From positions 248,001-312,000 of the forward strand of contig NZ_JAAVLX010000004.1 in the NCBI RefSeq assembly GCF_013114825.1: 64,000 bases of DNA, in the 5' to 3' direction. Position numbers and translations under genes: made by a program. The notes below the pieces were generated by a model. It searched no databases, was not told the origin of the DNA, and worked only from the letters and a program-made list of their open reading frames with translations. Below are positions 34,758 to 43,162 of the stretch, piece after piece (position 1 is the first letter of the stretch; each line of letters opens with the position of its first letter). The DNA comes from Bradyrhizobium australiense. GTDB taxonomy: Bacteria; Pseudomonadota; Alphaproteobacteria; Rhizobiales; Xanthobacteraceae.

Positions 34758-34962
34758 TCAGCGAGCGTTAGCCGGATTAGCCGAAGGCGTAGTCCGCCGT
34801 TCTGAGTGACCAGGTCGATGGGTTGCGCTTGCGCTAACCCGCCCTACTCACGCGTGAAGCAGCACCACAGGTTCGTTCGCCATCCGACTCCATTTTGTTC
34901 GCAAGGAACGAATCGGAATCGGGCAAATCGGCGCGAGCCAATCCTTAACAACGCGTTTGCCG
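34758..34962. repeat. Long dispersed repeat, copy B
   Basis: Direct repeat of 32771-32936 (to about 34921), followed by GCAAATCGGCGCGAGCCAAT and CTTAACAACGCGTTT. The latter is shared with the copies at 40664-40750 and 41738-41840, so the full unit is about 200 bp. It lies in the 378-bp gap between the EamA gene and the helicase gene, and I see no other feature in that gap. Confidence 0.85.
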
Positions 34963-35039
34963 ACTAACCGGAAAGAGTGGACATTCGCCGTTGCGACCTC
35001 CTGCGAATCGGCCGAGTCTCCGATGACATGGGGTGATTC

Positions 35040-37109
35040 GTGCTGGCTGAAACTACCGATCAATATCTGGAAAGCCTGAATCCGGAGCAGCGCAGGGCCG
35101 TCGAGCACGGCATCGCCCCGGATGGGACCATCGGCTCGCCGCTTCTCGTCATTGCCGGCGCGGGATCCGGGAAGACCAACACGCTCGCTCATCGTGTGGC
35201 CCACCTCATCATCAAGGGCGCCGACCCGCGCCGCATGCTGCTGATGACGTTTTCGCGCCGTGCCGCTTCCGAGATGACGCAGCGTGTCGAACGCATCGCG
35301 CGCCGCGTCCTCGGCGATAAGGCCGGCATCATGACGGATGCGCTGACCTGGGCAGGAACCTTTCATGGCATCGGAGCGCGGCTGCTGCGCGAATACGCTG
35401 AAGCTATCTGCTTCGATCCGGCCTTCACGATTCATGATCGCGAGGATTCGGCCGACCTGCTCAACCTGGTGCGCCACGAGCTCGGATTTTCAAAGACCGA
35501 AACTCGTTTTCCCACCAAGGGCACATGCCTTGCGATCTATTCCCGTTGCGTGAACGCGCAAGCGCCTCTCGAGGCGGTGCTCGGACAGCATTATCCCTGG
35601 TGTTCGGGATGGGCCGATGAGCTCAAGCAACTGTTCGCCGGTTATGTCGAGGCCAAGCAGAAGCAGAACGTCCTCGACTACGACGATCTCCTATTGTGGT
35701 GGGCGCAGATGGTATCCGACCCGGGAATCGCGCAGGAGATCGGCGGCCGGTTCGATCATGTCATGGTCGACGAGTACCAGGACACCAATCGGCTGCAGGC
35801 GACGATACTCCTTGCGCTCAAGCCGGATGGACGCGGCCTGACGGTGGTGGGGGACGACGCCCAATCGATCTATTCGTTTCGCGCGGCCACCGTCCGGAAC
35901 ATTCTGGATTTTCCTGACCATTTCAGCCCGAGGGCCGAGATCGTCACGCTCGACCGCAATTATCGCTCCACCCACCCGGTTCTGGCGGCCGCCAATGGCG
36001 TGATCGGACTTGCGCGAGAACGATTCACCAAAAATCTCTGGACCGAGCGCTGTTCGGCTCAACTGCCGCGTCTGGTCACGGTTCGCGATGAGGCCGACCA
36101 GGCGCGCTACATCGTCGAGCAGGTGCTGTCGAACCGCGAACAGGGATCGCGGCTCAAGGAGCAGGCTGTCCTGTTCCGGACGTCCTCACACAGCGGTCCG
36201 CTGGAAGTCGAGCTGACGCGGCGCAATATTCCCTTCGTCAAGTTCGGCGGTCTGAAGTTTCTGGACGCCGCCCACGTCAAGGACGTCCTTGCGCTGCTCA
36301 AGTTCGTCGAGAACCCGCGGGACCGGGTTGCCGGATTCCGCGTGCTTCATTTGCTGCCGGGCATCGGCCCGGCGTCGGCCCAGCGTATTCTCGATCAAAC
36401 CACTGGTATGGCCGATCCGATCTCCGCGCTCGCAGCGTTGCCCATGCCGCCCCGCGCCGGCCAGGACTGGACCGCCTTCGTCGAAACGCTCGGCAATATC
36501 AGCTATTCGGAATGGCCTGCTGACATCGAACGCATCAGGCTCTGGTACACCCCGCATTTGGAGCGAATCCACGAAGACGCCGAGATGCGGCTGGCCGACC
36601 TGCTGCAGCTCGAGCAGATCGCCTCGGGTTATCCTTCGCGCGAGCGCTTCCTGACCGAGCTCACGCTCGATCCGCCGGATGCGACCAGCGATCGCTCCGG
36701 GCCACCGCTGCGCGACGAAGACTATCTGATCCTGTCCACCATCCACTCCGCCAAGGGGCAGGAATGGAAGTCGGTCTACGCCTTGAACGTGGTCGACGGC
36801 TGCATGCCGTCGGATCTCGGCGCCGGCACGACGGCTGAACTCGAGGAAGAGCGGCGCCTGCTCTACGTCGCGATGACGCGCGCCAAGGACGATCTGCACC
36901 TGATCGTGCCGCAGCGCTTCTTCGTGCACGGTCAGGCGGCCCGCGGCGACCGCCACGTCTATGCGTCCCGCACGCGTTTCATACCAGACCATCTGGTGAA
37001 GCTGTTCGATCGGCAGACCTGGCCGGCGGCGAACCCGGCGGCACGCTCGACGCCAAATCAAACCGTGCAGATCGACATCCGCGAACGCATGCGCGGCATG
37101 TGGCGCTAG
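35040..37109 (+). CDS. UvrD/Rep-family ATP-dependent DNA helicase
   Basis: Superfamily 1A 3'-5' helicase of 689 residues. Visible motifs are Q-motif LNPEQRRAV (13-21), Walker A GAGSGKTNT (40-48), motif Ia TFSRRAASEM, motif II DEYQDTN (244-250), motif III VVGDDAQSIYSFRAA, motif IV LDRNYRSTHPV, motif V STIHSAKGQEWKSVY, and motif VI EEERRLLYVAMTRAKD. It starts with GTG at 35040. It is shorter than UvrD/PcrA (about 720-780) and lacks an obvious nuclease domain, so it is probably an accessory repair helicase. No partner gene nearby; it lies between the repeat-bounded segment and a non-coding stretch. Confidence 0.93.
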   Translation: MLAETTDQYLESLNPEQRRAVEHGIAPDGTIGSPLLVIAGAGSGKTNTLAHRVAHLIIKGADPRRMLLMTFSRRAASEMTQRVERIARRVLGDKAGIMTDALTWAGTFHGIGARLLREYAEAICFDPAFTIHDREDSADLLNLVRHELGFSKTETRFPTKGTCLAIYSRCVNAQAPLEAVLGQHYPWCSGWADELKQLFAGYVEAKQKQNVLDYDDLLLWWAQMVSDPGIAQEIGGRFDHVMVDEYQDTNRLQATILLALKPDGRGLTVVGDDAQSIYSFRAATVRNILDFPDHFSPRAEIVTLDRNYRSTHPVLAAANGVIGLARERFTKNLWTERCSAQLPRLVTVRDEADQARYIVEQVLSNREQGSRLKEQAVLFRTSSHSGPLEVELTRRNIPFVKFGGLKFLDAAHVKDVLALLKFVENPRDRVAGFRVLHLLPGIGPASAQRILDQTTGMADPISALAALPMPPRAGQDWTAFVETLGNISYSEWPADIERIRLWYTPHLERIHEDAEMRLADLLQLEQIASGYPSRERFLTELTLDPPDATSDRSGPPLRDEDYLILSTIHSAKGQEWKSVYALNVVDGCMPSDLGAGTTAELEEERRLLYVAMTRAKDDLHLIVPQRFFVHGQAARGDRHVYASRTRFIPDHLVKLFDRQTWPAANPAARSTPNQTVQIDIRERMRGMWR

Positions 37110-37500
37110 CCTTCCTCACGATCGAGGACTACGCGACAGCGCAATCGCCGTGCCTTTTACTGCCCGCGCTTCCTGCTTACTGCGGGCTCCTTTTGCCCTT
37201 GGACCCACGATTTCCCTTGCGCTATCCAGACATGCACCGACGGTGCGCTTCGCCTGGACTGGGCTAGGAGCATGATGACTTCAGGTCAGATCGCCTTGGC
37301 CACAGGCGCGCCTCACCTCTCCCGCTTGCGGGGTCGAGACGAGCGGACGCAAGAGGCGTGAATGATGCGAACCCTGGGCCTGTTCTACTTTGCATGGGGT
37401 TGTTTTCGCGATTTTGTGTCTGGGCCTTTGTGTCTGGGCCTTGGGGTGTACCGGGAAAGAGTATCTGCACCGCGTCTGGGATCTCGGCAGCTTCTCAAAA
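37110..37500. other. Non-coding gap
   Basis: Nearly 400 bases with no supported gene. It contains a short tandem direct repeat (TGTGTCTGGGCCTT twice, about 37419-37447) and a CTCTCCCGCTTGCGGG fragment of a kind seen in other gaps of this window. Open frames here have no ribosome-binding site or protein character. Confidence 0.5.
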
Positions 37501-37504
37501 AGAA

Positions 37505-37529
37505 AAAGCCCGGCTCAAGGCCGGGCTTT
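37505..37529 (-). terminator. Terminator of the SH3-type gene
   Basis: The stem AAAGCCCGGC-TCAAG-GCCGGGCTTT lies directly downstream of the minus-strand gene ending at 37533, with a T-run on that strand (CTTTTTCTTTTTG). Confidence 0.88.
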
Positions 37530-37532
37530 CGC

Positions 37533-38522
37533 TTACTGCCGCCTGTCCGCTCCGGGGCCTCCGCCGCCGGCCGGTCCGCCGCCACCGCGCGGGGCGGCGT
37601 TGATGTGCGGCGCGCCGCCGCCTTGCGGCATGGCGGGCGCTGCTGCGCGCGGGGCCGCCGGGGTCGGCATCTGCGCGTGTGCGCCACCGCCGCCGCGCAT
37701 CGCATTGGGCTGCGTCATGTGAGGCGCGGGCGCGGCACGGTCGATCCGCGGCGCGGCCGCACGCGGTTCGTCATGGCCGCGGGCCACGATCGGCGGCGTC
37801 TGCGCGGGAGCGCGGGTCATCGGCTGCTCGCGCACGGCCGCTCTTGGGCTCTCGCGCGTCATCCGCGCGTTGTCGCGCATCATGCGGTCTTGCACCGCAG
37901 CGCGTTCGCGCGCTTCGCCTCCGCCACGCGTCACGATGTCCCTCTCCCGCATCACGCGTTCCGCCACACCGGCGCGGCTCCGCTCCGTCACACCGGCGCG
38001 CGTCCGTTCCTCGACACGGGCACGCGTCCGTGCCTCGGGGAGCGCAGCGTCGCGCGCTGCCGCCGCGCGGCCGATCCGGGCCGCCGAGCGTTCGATCGTC
38101 AACCGCGTCGCGAAACGTTCATGCGATTGCCAGTAGCCGGTCCAGTGGGCGCGGCGGTGATACCAGGGACGTCCCGCATAGTAGCTCGACCAGTACGAGG
38201 TCAGCACGAACGGCACGACTGGAACGTCGATCTCGTCGACATAGTCGGGCAGATAGACGTAGCGGTTGCGGTAGAGATATTGGAGATATCGCGACGACAC
38301 CCAGCCGCGATCATCCGACCAGCTCACATCGCACCAGGCCTTGCCTCTGAAGCACCCGTGGATGTTGACACGGGCGCCGCCTGGAATGCGGTCGACCGTC
38401 GGAAAGCCTTCACCGGGCCCTGCCTTGAGGCTGACCGTGGTGGTGACGATGCCCGGCGCTGCCAGTGCGGCGGTCGGCATCAGCAGCATGGCTGCTGCGA
38501 TAAACAACCCTCTCAGTTTCAT
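37533..38522 (-). CDS. Secreted SH3-type protein with Arg/Ala and Gly/Pro tail
   Basis: Exported protein of 329 residues from the ATG at 38522. The signal peptide is MKLRGLFIAAAMLLMPTAALA. A bacterial SH3 domain occupies residues about 24-85 (VTTTVSLKAGPGEGFPTVDR, GCFRGKAWCDVSW, GWVSSRYLQ), a fold that binds peptidoglycan or cell-wall proteins. A Tyr/Trp-rich stretch (LTSYWSSYYAGRPWYHRRAHW) follows, then a long Arg/Ala/Glu low-complexity region and a Gly/Pro/Met-rich end. The in-frame sequence upstream to 38666 is Arg-rich and rejected. Its terminator follows immediately. Probably a periplasmic wall-associated protein. Confidence 0.85.
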   Translation of the reverse strand: MKLRGLFIAAAMLLMPTAALAAPGIVTTTVSLKAGPGEGFPTVDRIPGGARVNIHGCFRGKAWCDVSWSDDRGWVSSRYLQYLYRNRYVYLPDYVDEIDVPVVPFVLTSYWSSYYAGRPWYHRRAHWTGYWQSHERFATRLTIERSAARIGRAAAARDAALPEARTRARVEERTRAGVTERSRAGVAERVMRERDIVTRGGGEARERAAVQDRMMRDNARMTRESPRAAVREQPMTRAPAQTPPIVARGHDEPRAAAPRIDRAAPAPHMTQPNAMRGGGGAHAQMPTPAAPRAAAPAMPQGGGAPHINAAPRGGGGPAGGGGPGADRRQ

Positions 38523-38729
38523 GGCGAGTTCCTCCTCACGAGCAGGAACGCCGCAGCGAAACAGGTGTTCCCTGAGAAGGAGTCGCGTTAGCCGAAGGAT
38601 GCAGGCGTCTCGCAGGCGCGAGACGCGGCGCTCTCGTTTGTCGGCTCTCGTTGTCAGGGGCTCCATCTGCGCAAACTCTCAGGGCGATCTCGGCAGGCGA
38701 GCCTCGGAGACCACGAGCATCCCTTCCCC

Positions 38730-39728
38730 TTATCCGCCCTCCGGCTTGATCCCGGCCGCCTTCATGATCGGCAGCAGCCGCGCTTCCTCGCTGTCACGAT
38801 ACGCGGTGACCTCCTGCGGCGTGGTCGGCCAGGTGGTGGCCCCTAGGTCGGCGTAGCGCTGTTGCAGCCAGGGGTCGTTGAGCGCCTTCGCGGTGAGCGC
38901 GTTGATTTGCGCGACGAGGTCGGGCGGCATGTTGGCGGGGCCGACGAGCGCGGCCCATGAGGTGATCTCGTAGCCGGGCAGCAGTTCGGCCATCGCCGGC
39001 ACGTCGGGAAGCTCCTTAAGCCGTTGCTTCGCGGTGACCGCGACCGGCCGGATCGCGCCGGAGCGCACGCTCGGCAGAGAACCCGGCAGATTGTCGAATA
39101 ACAGATCGACATTGCCGCCGAGCAGGTCGTTCAGCGCTGGAGCTGCGCCGCGATAGGGCACGTGGCGGACCTGGACGCCGGCCATGCTGTTCATCATCTC
39201 GCCGGAGAGATGCAGCGTGGTACCGAAGCCGGCGGAGGCGTAGGTATATTTGCCCGGCTCCTTCTTGAACGCCGCGAGCAGTTCTTTCAGGTCCGCGGAG
39301 AACAGGTCCTTCTTCGCGGTGAGGATGTTCGGCAGTTGCCACATGCCGGAGATGAAGGTGAAATCTTCGCGTGGATGATACGGGAGTTTTGCGTAGCTGC
39401 CGATCGCCAGCACGTTGGAGGCGATGCCGCCGAGCCCGACCGTGTAGCCGTCCGCCGGCGCTTTTGCGATCGAGTCCGCGCCCAGCACGCCGCCGGCGCC
39501 GGCCTTGTTCTCGACCACAAAAGTCTGGCCGGACAATTCGCTCATCTTCTGGCAAATCAGGCGCGACAGCGTGTCGGTGGCACCGCCGGCCGGAAAGCCG
39601 TTGACGTACTTCACGGAGCGGATCGGCCAACTCTCTCCGGCGCGCCCGACGCGCGGCGCCAGCCATGGCGCGGCAACGAAAGAGCCAAGGAGCGCAAGCG
39701 CGCGACGGCGGTCGATAGACAGCGGCAT
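38730..39728 (-). CDS. TctC/Bug-family tricarboxylate-type solute-binding protein
   Basis: Periplasmic binding protein of 332 residues. A twin-arginine-like start (MPLSIDRRRALALLGSFVAA) gives the signal peptide, with cleavage near GRAGES. The mature part has the Bug family hallmarks: VNGFPAGGATDTLSRLICQKM, VVENKAGAGGVLGAD, and PYRGAAPALNDLLGGNVDLLFDN. These proteins bind carboxylates or amides for TctAB-type transporters; no tctAB gene is adjacent, which is common for orphan Bug genes. In-frame codons upstream of 39728 look non-coding. Ligand unknown. Confidence 0.9.
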   Translation of the reverse strand: MPLSIDRRRALALLGSFVAAPWLAPRVGRAGESWPIRSVKYVNGFPAGGATDTLSRLICQKMSELSGQTFVVENKAGAGGVLGADSIAKAPADGYTVGLGGIASNVLAIGSYAKLPYHPREDFTFISGMWQLPNILTAKKDLFSADLKELLAAFKKEPGKYTYASAGFGTTLHLSGEMMNSMAGVQVRHVPYRGAAPALNDLLGGNVDLLFDNLPGSLPSVRSGAIRPVAVTAKQRLKELPDVPAMAELLPGYEITSWAALVGPANMPPDLVAQINALTAKALNDPWLQQRYADLGATTWPTTPQEVTAYRDSEEARLLPIMKAAGIKPEGG

Positions 39729-39996
39729 CGGTGTCCTCCCCTGCAAGGCCATGCGCCGCGCCGCAGCTTTTCGCTGTTCTTTGCTCCTTCGCTCCAGTCT
39801 TCGATCTGCGCTACGCGACGATCTGCCGACCAGGGCTGGGGCGCGTTCGGCTGACTTCAGCTTATGGGGTACAAGCGAAGCTGCAAAGCCCGCATATCGC
39901 GACAAAAGAGCCCCGACGGCGTCCTTCAATGCGGATGAGGCACTCTGGCGTCATCCGGCCTTGTTTGAAGGGACGTCAGCGGGCTACGCTATCAGC

Positions 39997-40170
39997 ATGA
40001 ACGGAAATCGGTCTTACGGGGTTCGCCTCGAGGGCGCGAAATACGGCGTTGGCTTCGGCTCGGCGCTCGCCATCGCGATCTCCTATACCAACAACCACTC
40101 AATCCTGTGGGCGATCATCCACGGCATTCTGGGCTGGCTCTACGTGATCTATGTCGCGCTGTTTGGGTGA
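39997..40170 (+). CDS. Small conserved membrane protein
   Basis: A 57-residue protein with a hydrophilic N-terminus (MNGNRSYGVRLEGAKYGVGF) and one or two membrane segments (GSALAIAISYTN; SILWAIIHGILGWLYVIYVAL). The SILWAIIHGILGWLYVIY block is characteristic of a widespread family of tiny membrane proteins in Proteobacteria and Bacteroidetes. A longer frame is open upstream but shows no protein character. Function unknown. Confidence 0.72.
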   Translation: MNGNRSYGVRLEGAKYGVGFGSALAIAISYTNNHSILWAIIHGILGWLYVIYVALFG

Positions 40171-40261
40171 GCCGGGTTTCGCTCAGGCGTGCACCATTGT
40201 CGAAACCACGGCTTCTGCTGCCTGACGGGCCGCTCGTCGGGGCTCGGGGTGAAGAGCGCGA

Positions 40262-40518
40262 CTACCATCCGCGATTGACGTAGCGCACCTCGCCGGTTCG
40301 CGAGTCGACATAGACCTCCATCCAGCGGCCCGCGCGGTCACGGCCATCTCCCACTCATCGCCGAGGAACTGGGTATAGGATACCGTCACGACGCCGAGGC
40401 CGGTCGCGACGTCGAGCGCGGTTTCCATCGAGATCTGGTCACCGGAATCGATGGCGACGGCAGGTGTCGCTGCGCCAAGCGCCAAGGCGGTGACGATTGG
40501 AAAAATGACATTTCGCAT
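40262..40518 (-). pseudogene. Frameshifted PepSY-domain secreted protein
   Basis: The ATG at 40518 opens a signal peptide (MRNVIFPIVTALALGAATPAVA), then a PepSY-type stretch (METALDVATGLGVVTVSYTQFLGDEWE). Right after GDEWE the good protein continues in a different frame as GRDRAGRWMEVYVDS and RTGEVRYVNRGW, ending at a TAG (40262-40264). A single missing base near 40345-40352 explains it. Read without correction, the frame runs on to 40183 and encodes Arg/Ala-rich nonsense. The repaired protein would be about 85 residues. It could be a real mutation or a sequencing error. Confidence 0.78.
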
Positions 40519-40663
40519 GGACTACTCCTGTCGAGCGCATTGAGCTGTTACACGCGTTAGAACGAGCGGCAGGGGCAATGTGTTCCGGCACTGGACATCG
40601 CGACACAGCATGAAACTTCGGCAGTTGGGGCGATTTGGTGGCGGTTCCCGACGCAATCACTTC

Positions 40664-40750
40664 CGCAGCTTTGTTCTGCATCCGACTCCATTTCGTTCGC
40701 AGAGAACGAATCGTATCAGCGCAAATCGGCGCGGATCAATTCCTAACAAA
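40664..40750. repeat. Dispersed repeat core, copy C
   Basis: Diverged copy of the distal part of the repeats at 32771 and 34758 (CGCAGCTTTGTTCTGCATCC, CGTTCGCAGAGAACGAATC, GCAAATCGGCGCGGATCAAT, TCCTAACAA). It is followed at 40768-40826 by the palindromic partner GGCGGAGTATCGCAAGCGTG...GATCCGCC. It occupies most of the 455-bp gap before the PaiB-like gene. Confidence 0.75.
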
Positions 40751-40972
40751 TGGTTCGCGATTCGCAGGGCGGAGTATCGCAAGCGTGATCCGCCATTCGC
40801 GCGCGACGAACGGCGGATTGCGCGGAGCCTCATCGGCTGGGATCGCCGGCTACTATGGTCTGAAACCCTCCGGGCCATCAGAATATGAGAATGAGCGTTC
40901 TGTGGAGCATCTTTCCTGGAGCAGTTTTTTTTCTCGCAATCGGTTAGCCGAAAAAACTGTGGTCATCCGAGG

Positions 40973-41617
40973 CTACGGCTCATACCCAAGCCCCGGCCGC
41001 AGCGCCCGCATCCGCTCCGCCAGCCGCCGGCTTCCTGTCTCCTCCGCGCGCGCCAACTGGTTGGCGACCGGCACATGATCCTCATCGCTCTTGTGCTGGT
41101 TGAGCTTTGACTGGCCCTCGATCTCATCGACGACGAGCTCGATGAGGCGGATGGAGGCGAGCATCGTCTCGCGCTTGGCGGGCTCCATCTGCGCAAGATC
41201 CCAAGACGGTTTCGGCAGGCGCGCCTCGGCGGCCGCGAGCAGCGCGTCGCCGTGGGCGCGGTTCTCGTCGCGCTCACGCAAGTACGCGACGCCGGAGAGA
41301 TGCACAGCCTCGTAGAGCCAGGTCGAGACGTTGTCGCGCGAGGCATACCAGTCGTTGGAGACATAGGCGTCGTCGCCCGAGACGACCAGGAGGAAGCGCC
41401 TGTTGCCGTCGGCGAGCTCGACAAGCGGATTTTTGGCCGTGAGGTGGATCTGGACAATCACGCGTTCATCGCGCTGCTTCAGCACGAACGGCACGTGCGA
41501 GGCGCATGGGCCGCGCTCGTCTGCGGCGACGATCACGCCAAAACCGCGCTCGGCCGCAAACGCGAGCGCGCGGCTCTTCTCGATGCGAAACTGGGGACGA
41601 AGAATGTGCATGGCCAA
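40973..41617 (-). CDS. PaiB-family FMN-binding protein
   Basis: Protein of 214 residues of the PaiB/FMN-binding split-barrel family, often annotated as a negative transcriptional regulator. Features include ASHVPFVLKQRDE, VQIHLTAKNPLVE, FLLVVSGDDAYVSNDWY, the TWLYEAVHLSG segment, and MEPAKRETMLASIRLIEL near the C-terminus. In Bacillus PaiB affects sporulation genes and polyamine metabolism, but most homologues are probably flavin or heme-type enzymes. No linked partner. The N-terminus begins MAMHILRPQFR, with a second ATG two codons in. Confidence 0.88.
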   Translation of the reverse strand: MAMHILRPQFRIEKSRALAFAAERGFGVIVAADERGPCASHVPFVLKQRDERVIVQIHLTAKNPLVELADGNRRFLLVVSGDDAYVSNDWYASRDNVSTWLYEAVHLSGVAYLRERDENRAHGDALLAAAEARLPKPSWDLAQMEPAKRETMLASIRLIELVVDEIEGQSKLNQHKSDEDHVPVANQLARAEETGSRRLAERMRALRPGLGYEP

Positions 41618-41737
41618 GCGCTCGCTGGAGGATATCGGCTTCGTTGAGGCTATCCCATTCGGCCTGACATTACCAAGGATGCGGAAAGCAATGTGGTCGT
41701 GCTCGGCCCGAGATAGCGGCGGCCGTTAGCAGGGAAA

Positions 41738-41840
41738 AGCAGCACCACAGCTTTGTTCTCCATCCGACTCCATTTTGTTCGCAAGGAACGAATCGGAATC
41801 GCGAGAAATCAACGCGGGCCAACTCTTAACAACACGTTTT
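41738..41840. repeat. Dispersed repeat core, copy D
   Basis: Close copy of the distal part of the 34758 repeat: AGCAGCACCACAGCTTTGTT, CATCCGACTCCATTTTGTTC, GCAAGGAACGAATCGGAATC, then AAATC-type sequence and CTTAACAACACGTTT. The hairpin TTGTTC-GCAAG-GAACGAA is retained. It fills most of the gap after the PaiB-like gene. Confidence 0.82.
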
Positions 41841-41880
41841 GATTCCTGTTTGCGCGCGCTGCGGAGCGCGCTCATCACGA

Positions 41881-41909
41881 AAAAGCCCGCGAGGACATCG
41901 CGGGCTTTT
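41881..41909 (-). terminator. Terminator of the small secreted protein gene
   Basis: Perfect 12-bp arms AAAAGCCCGCGA and TCGCGGGCTTTT with a 5-base loop, 60 bases downstream of the minus-strand gene ending at 41969, and T-rich on that strand. Confidence 0.85.
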
Positions 41910-41968
41910 GAAACTTCGGGCAAGGCGCTCAGTCAGCGCCAGCTCAAGCGCCGATCAAACGGCTGCGT

Positions 41969-42238
41969 TCAGCGGACGGCGCGACCGGTGGTTTCGGTTT
42001 GACCTTGTGCGGTCGCGATCCTGTTCCGCGGCGTCAGGACGCTGAGCTGGACCGGAGTGGCCAACGTGGCGACCGGCGACGCTTCCTGGACGTTTTCTGC
42101 GCCCAGCACCTGAACCTGCACGGCCGAGACCGGCAAGCCCGCCTTTTCATAGGCCGGCAACTCGGCTGCGACAGCGCCGGTTGCCGCCGTCATCGCGAGC
42201 AGAGCGGCGGCAGCGATGGACAGCGAAATCTTCTTCAC
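41969..42238 (-). CDS. Small secreted hypothetical protein
   Basis: Exported protein of 89 residues starting with GTG at 42238; AAGGAG lies 7 bases upstream, which fixes the start. The signal peptide is MKKISLSIAAAALLAMTAATGAVAA. The mature part of about 64 residues (ELPAYEKAGLPVSAVQVQVL, VQLSVLTPRNRIATA) is rich in Val and Ala and has no Cys or recognised motif. It is similar in style to small periplasmic proteins of Bradyrhizobium. Function unknown. Confidence 0.75.
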   Translation of the reverse strand: MKKISLSIAAAALLAMTAATGAVAAELPAYEKAGLPVSAVQVQVLGAENVQEASPVATLATPVQLSVLTPRNRIATAQGQTETTGRAVR

Positions 42239-42292
42239 GTCAGTTCTCCTTAATAGCTTGAATTACAGACTTAATAGTCATTTTGCTGCGCT

Positions 42293-42307
42293 GCAATAGT
42301 ACATTGC
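42293..42307. promoter_or_regulatory. Palindrome upstream of the small secreted gene
   Basis: GCAAT-AGTAC-ATTGC, with a further TGCAAT just to the right, lies 55 bases before the GTG start. Position and symmetry suit an operator; no regulator is known. Confidence 0.35.
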
Positions 42308-42439
42308 TGCAATGCACACATGCGATGATAGAATGCGGAACCGGCCGTTGGTCGTGCGATCTGGCGAGAAGGTTCGCTGGATTTTGGCTCATTGCAGCCG
42401 GGAAAGCCGGGCGCAACGCAGGTCGCAAGTTTCATGTGG

Positions 42440-42765
42440 CAGCGGATCAAGCGGCACCCCTCTCCCGAATCCTCTCCCGCAAGGGGCCACGCTGCGTCCC
42501 TGACGCGGCGGAGCCTCATACGCTTCACTGATCGCGGTGAGCGCCGTTCTGCATGAGCACGCCTCCTGTAAGGCGAACACGCCGGCCGGGCTCCCTCCCC
42601 CCTTGCGGGTGAGGGTTGGGGAGAGGGGTAAGCCACGAGCGCCGACCTCTCATGCTGAGCTGCGTAATCCGCCGCTCTCGCGATGAATTTGAGGGACGTC
42701 ATCTAGAAGCAGAAGACGTGGATGGCCGGGACAAGCCCGGCCATGACGAAAGTAAAACCTATTCA
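42440..42765. repeat. Intergenic region with fragments of dispersed repeats
   Basis: This gap between the small secreted protein and the DUF2312 gene holds no supported CDS. It contains CCCTCTCCCG/CGCAAGGGG-type dyads, CTCCCTCCCCCCTTGCGGG, a GCGTAATCCGCC fragment of the palindromic family seen at 32784 and 45796, and ATGGCCGGGACAAGCCCGGCCAT (42723-42745), a perfect dyad around GGGACAAGCCC whose relative occurs at 53231. Confidence 0.6.
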
Positions 42766-42782
42766 GCAATGTGCCGACAGCA

Positions 42783-43052
42783 TCACGCCGCCTTCGCTTC
42801 CTTTTCTGCCGGTGCGGTTTCCATGGCGCGCATGTAGAGATCGAGCAGGCTTTCGCGTTCGTCGCGCTCGTCCTGGTCCTGCTTGCGCAGCTTGATGATC
42901 TCCTTGAGGATCTTGACGTCAAACCCTTCGCCCTTGGCCTCCGAAAACACTTCCTTCTTCTGCTCGTTCAGCTCCTGCAATTCGCTGTCGATGTTCTCGA
43001 TCCGCTCAACGAAAGAACGGATCCGACCGCCGGGAATGGTGACGTCAGACAT
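42783..43052 (-). CDS. gapR: DUF2312 / GapR-family DNA-binding protein
   Basis: Nucleoid-associated protein of 89 residues in the DUF2312 family, whose Caulobacter member GapR clamps overtwisted DNA ahead of forks and RNA polymerase and stimulates gyrase and topoisomerase IV. The family core is clear: GRIRSFVERIENIDSELQEL, SEAKGEGFDVKILKEIIKLR and DERDERESLLDLYM. The first two helices form the coiled coil. The C-terminal Ala/Glu/Lys tail is variable. Single gene with a good ribosome-binding site (AAGGGAG). The symbol is by homology. Confidence 0.9.
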   Translation of the reverse strand: MSDVTIPGGRIRSFVERIENIDSELQELNEQKKEVFSEAKGEGFDVKILKEIIKLRKQDQDERDERESLLDLYMRAMETAPAEKEAKAA

Positions 43053-43162
43053 GGTGACTCCCTTTTGAATGAGGTCGTGAAAATGCCCGCAAACAAATAA
43101 CCAATGTGTTAACCTCGGCAGGTTCCCGCCTCGGCAATTCGGTATTTTCCAGACTCATCCGC

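Noticed and set aside
37362..38591. A 409-codon plus-strand frame
   Set aside because: Antisense to the SH3-type gene, which has a signal peptide, domain and terminator; the plus-strand product is His/Arg-rich without domain features.
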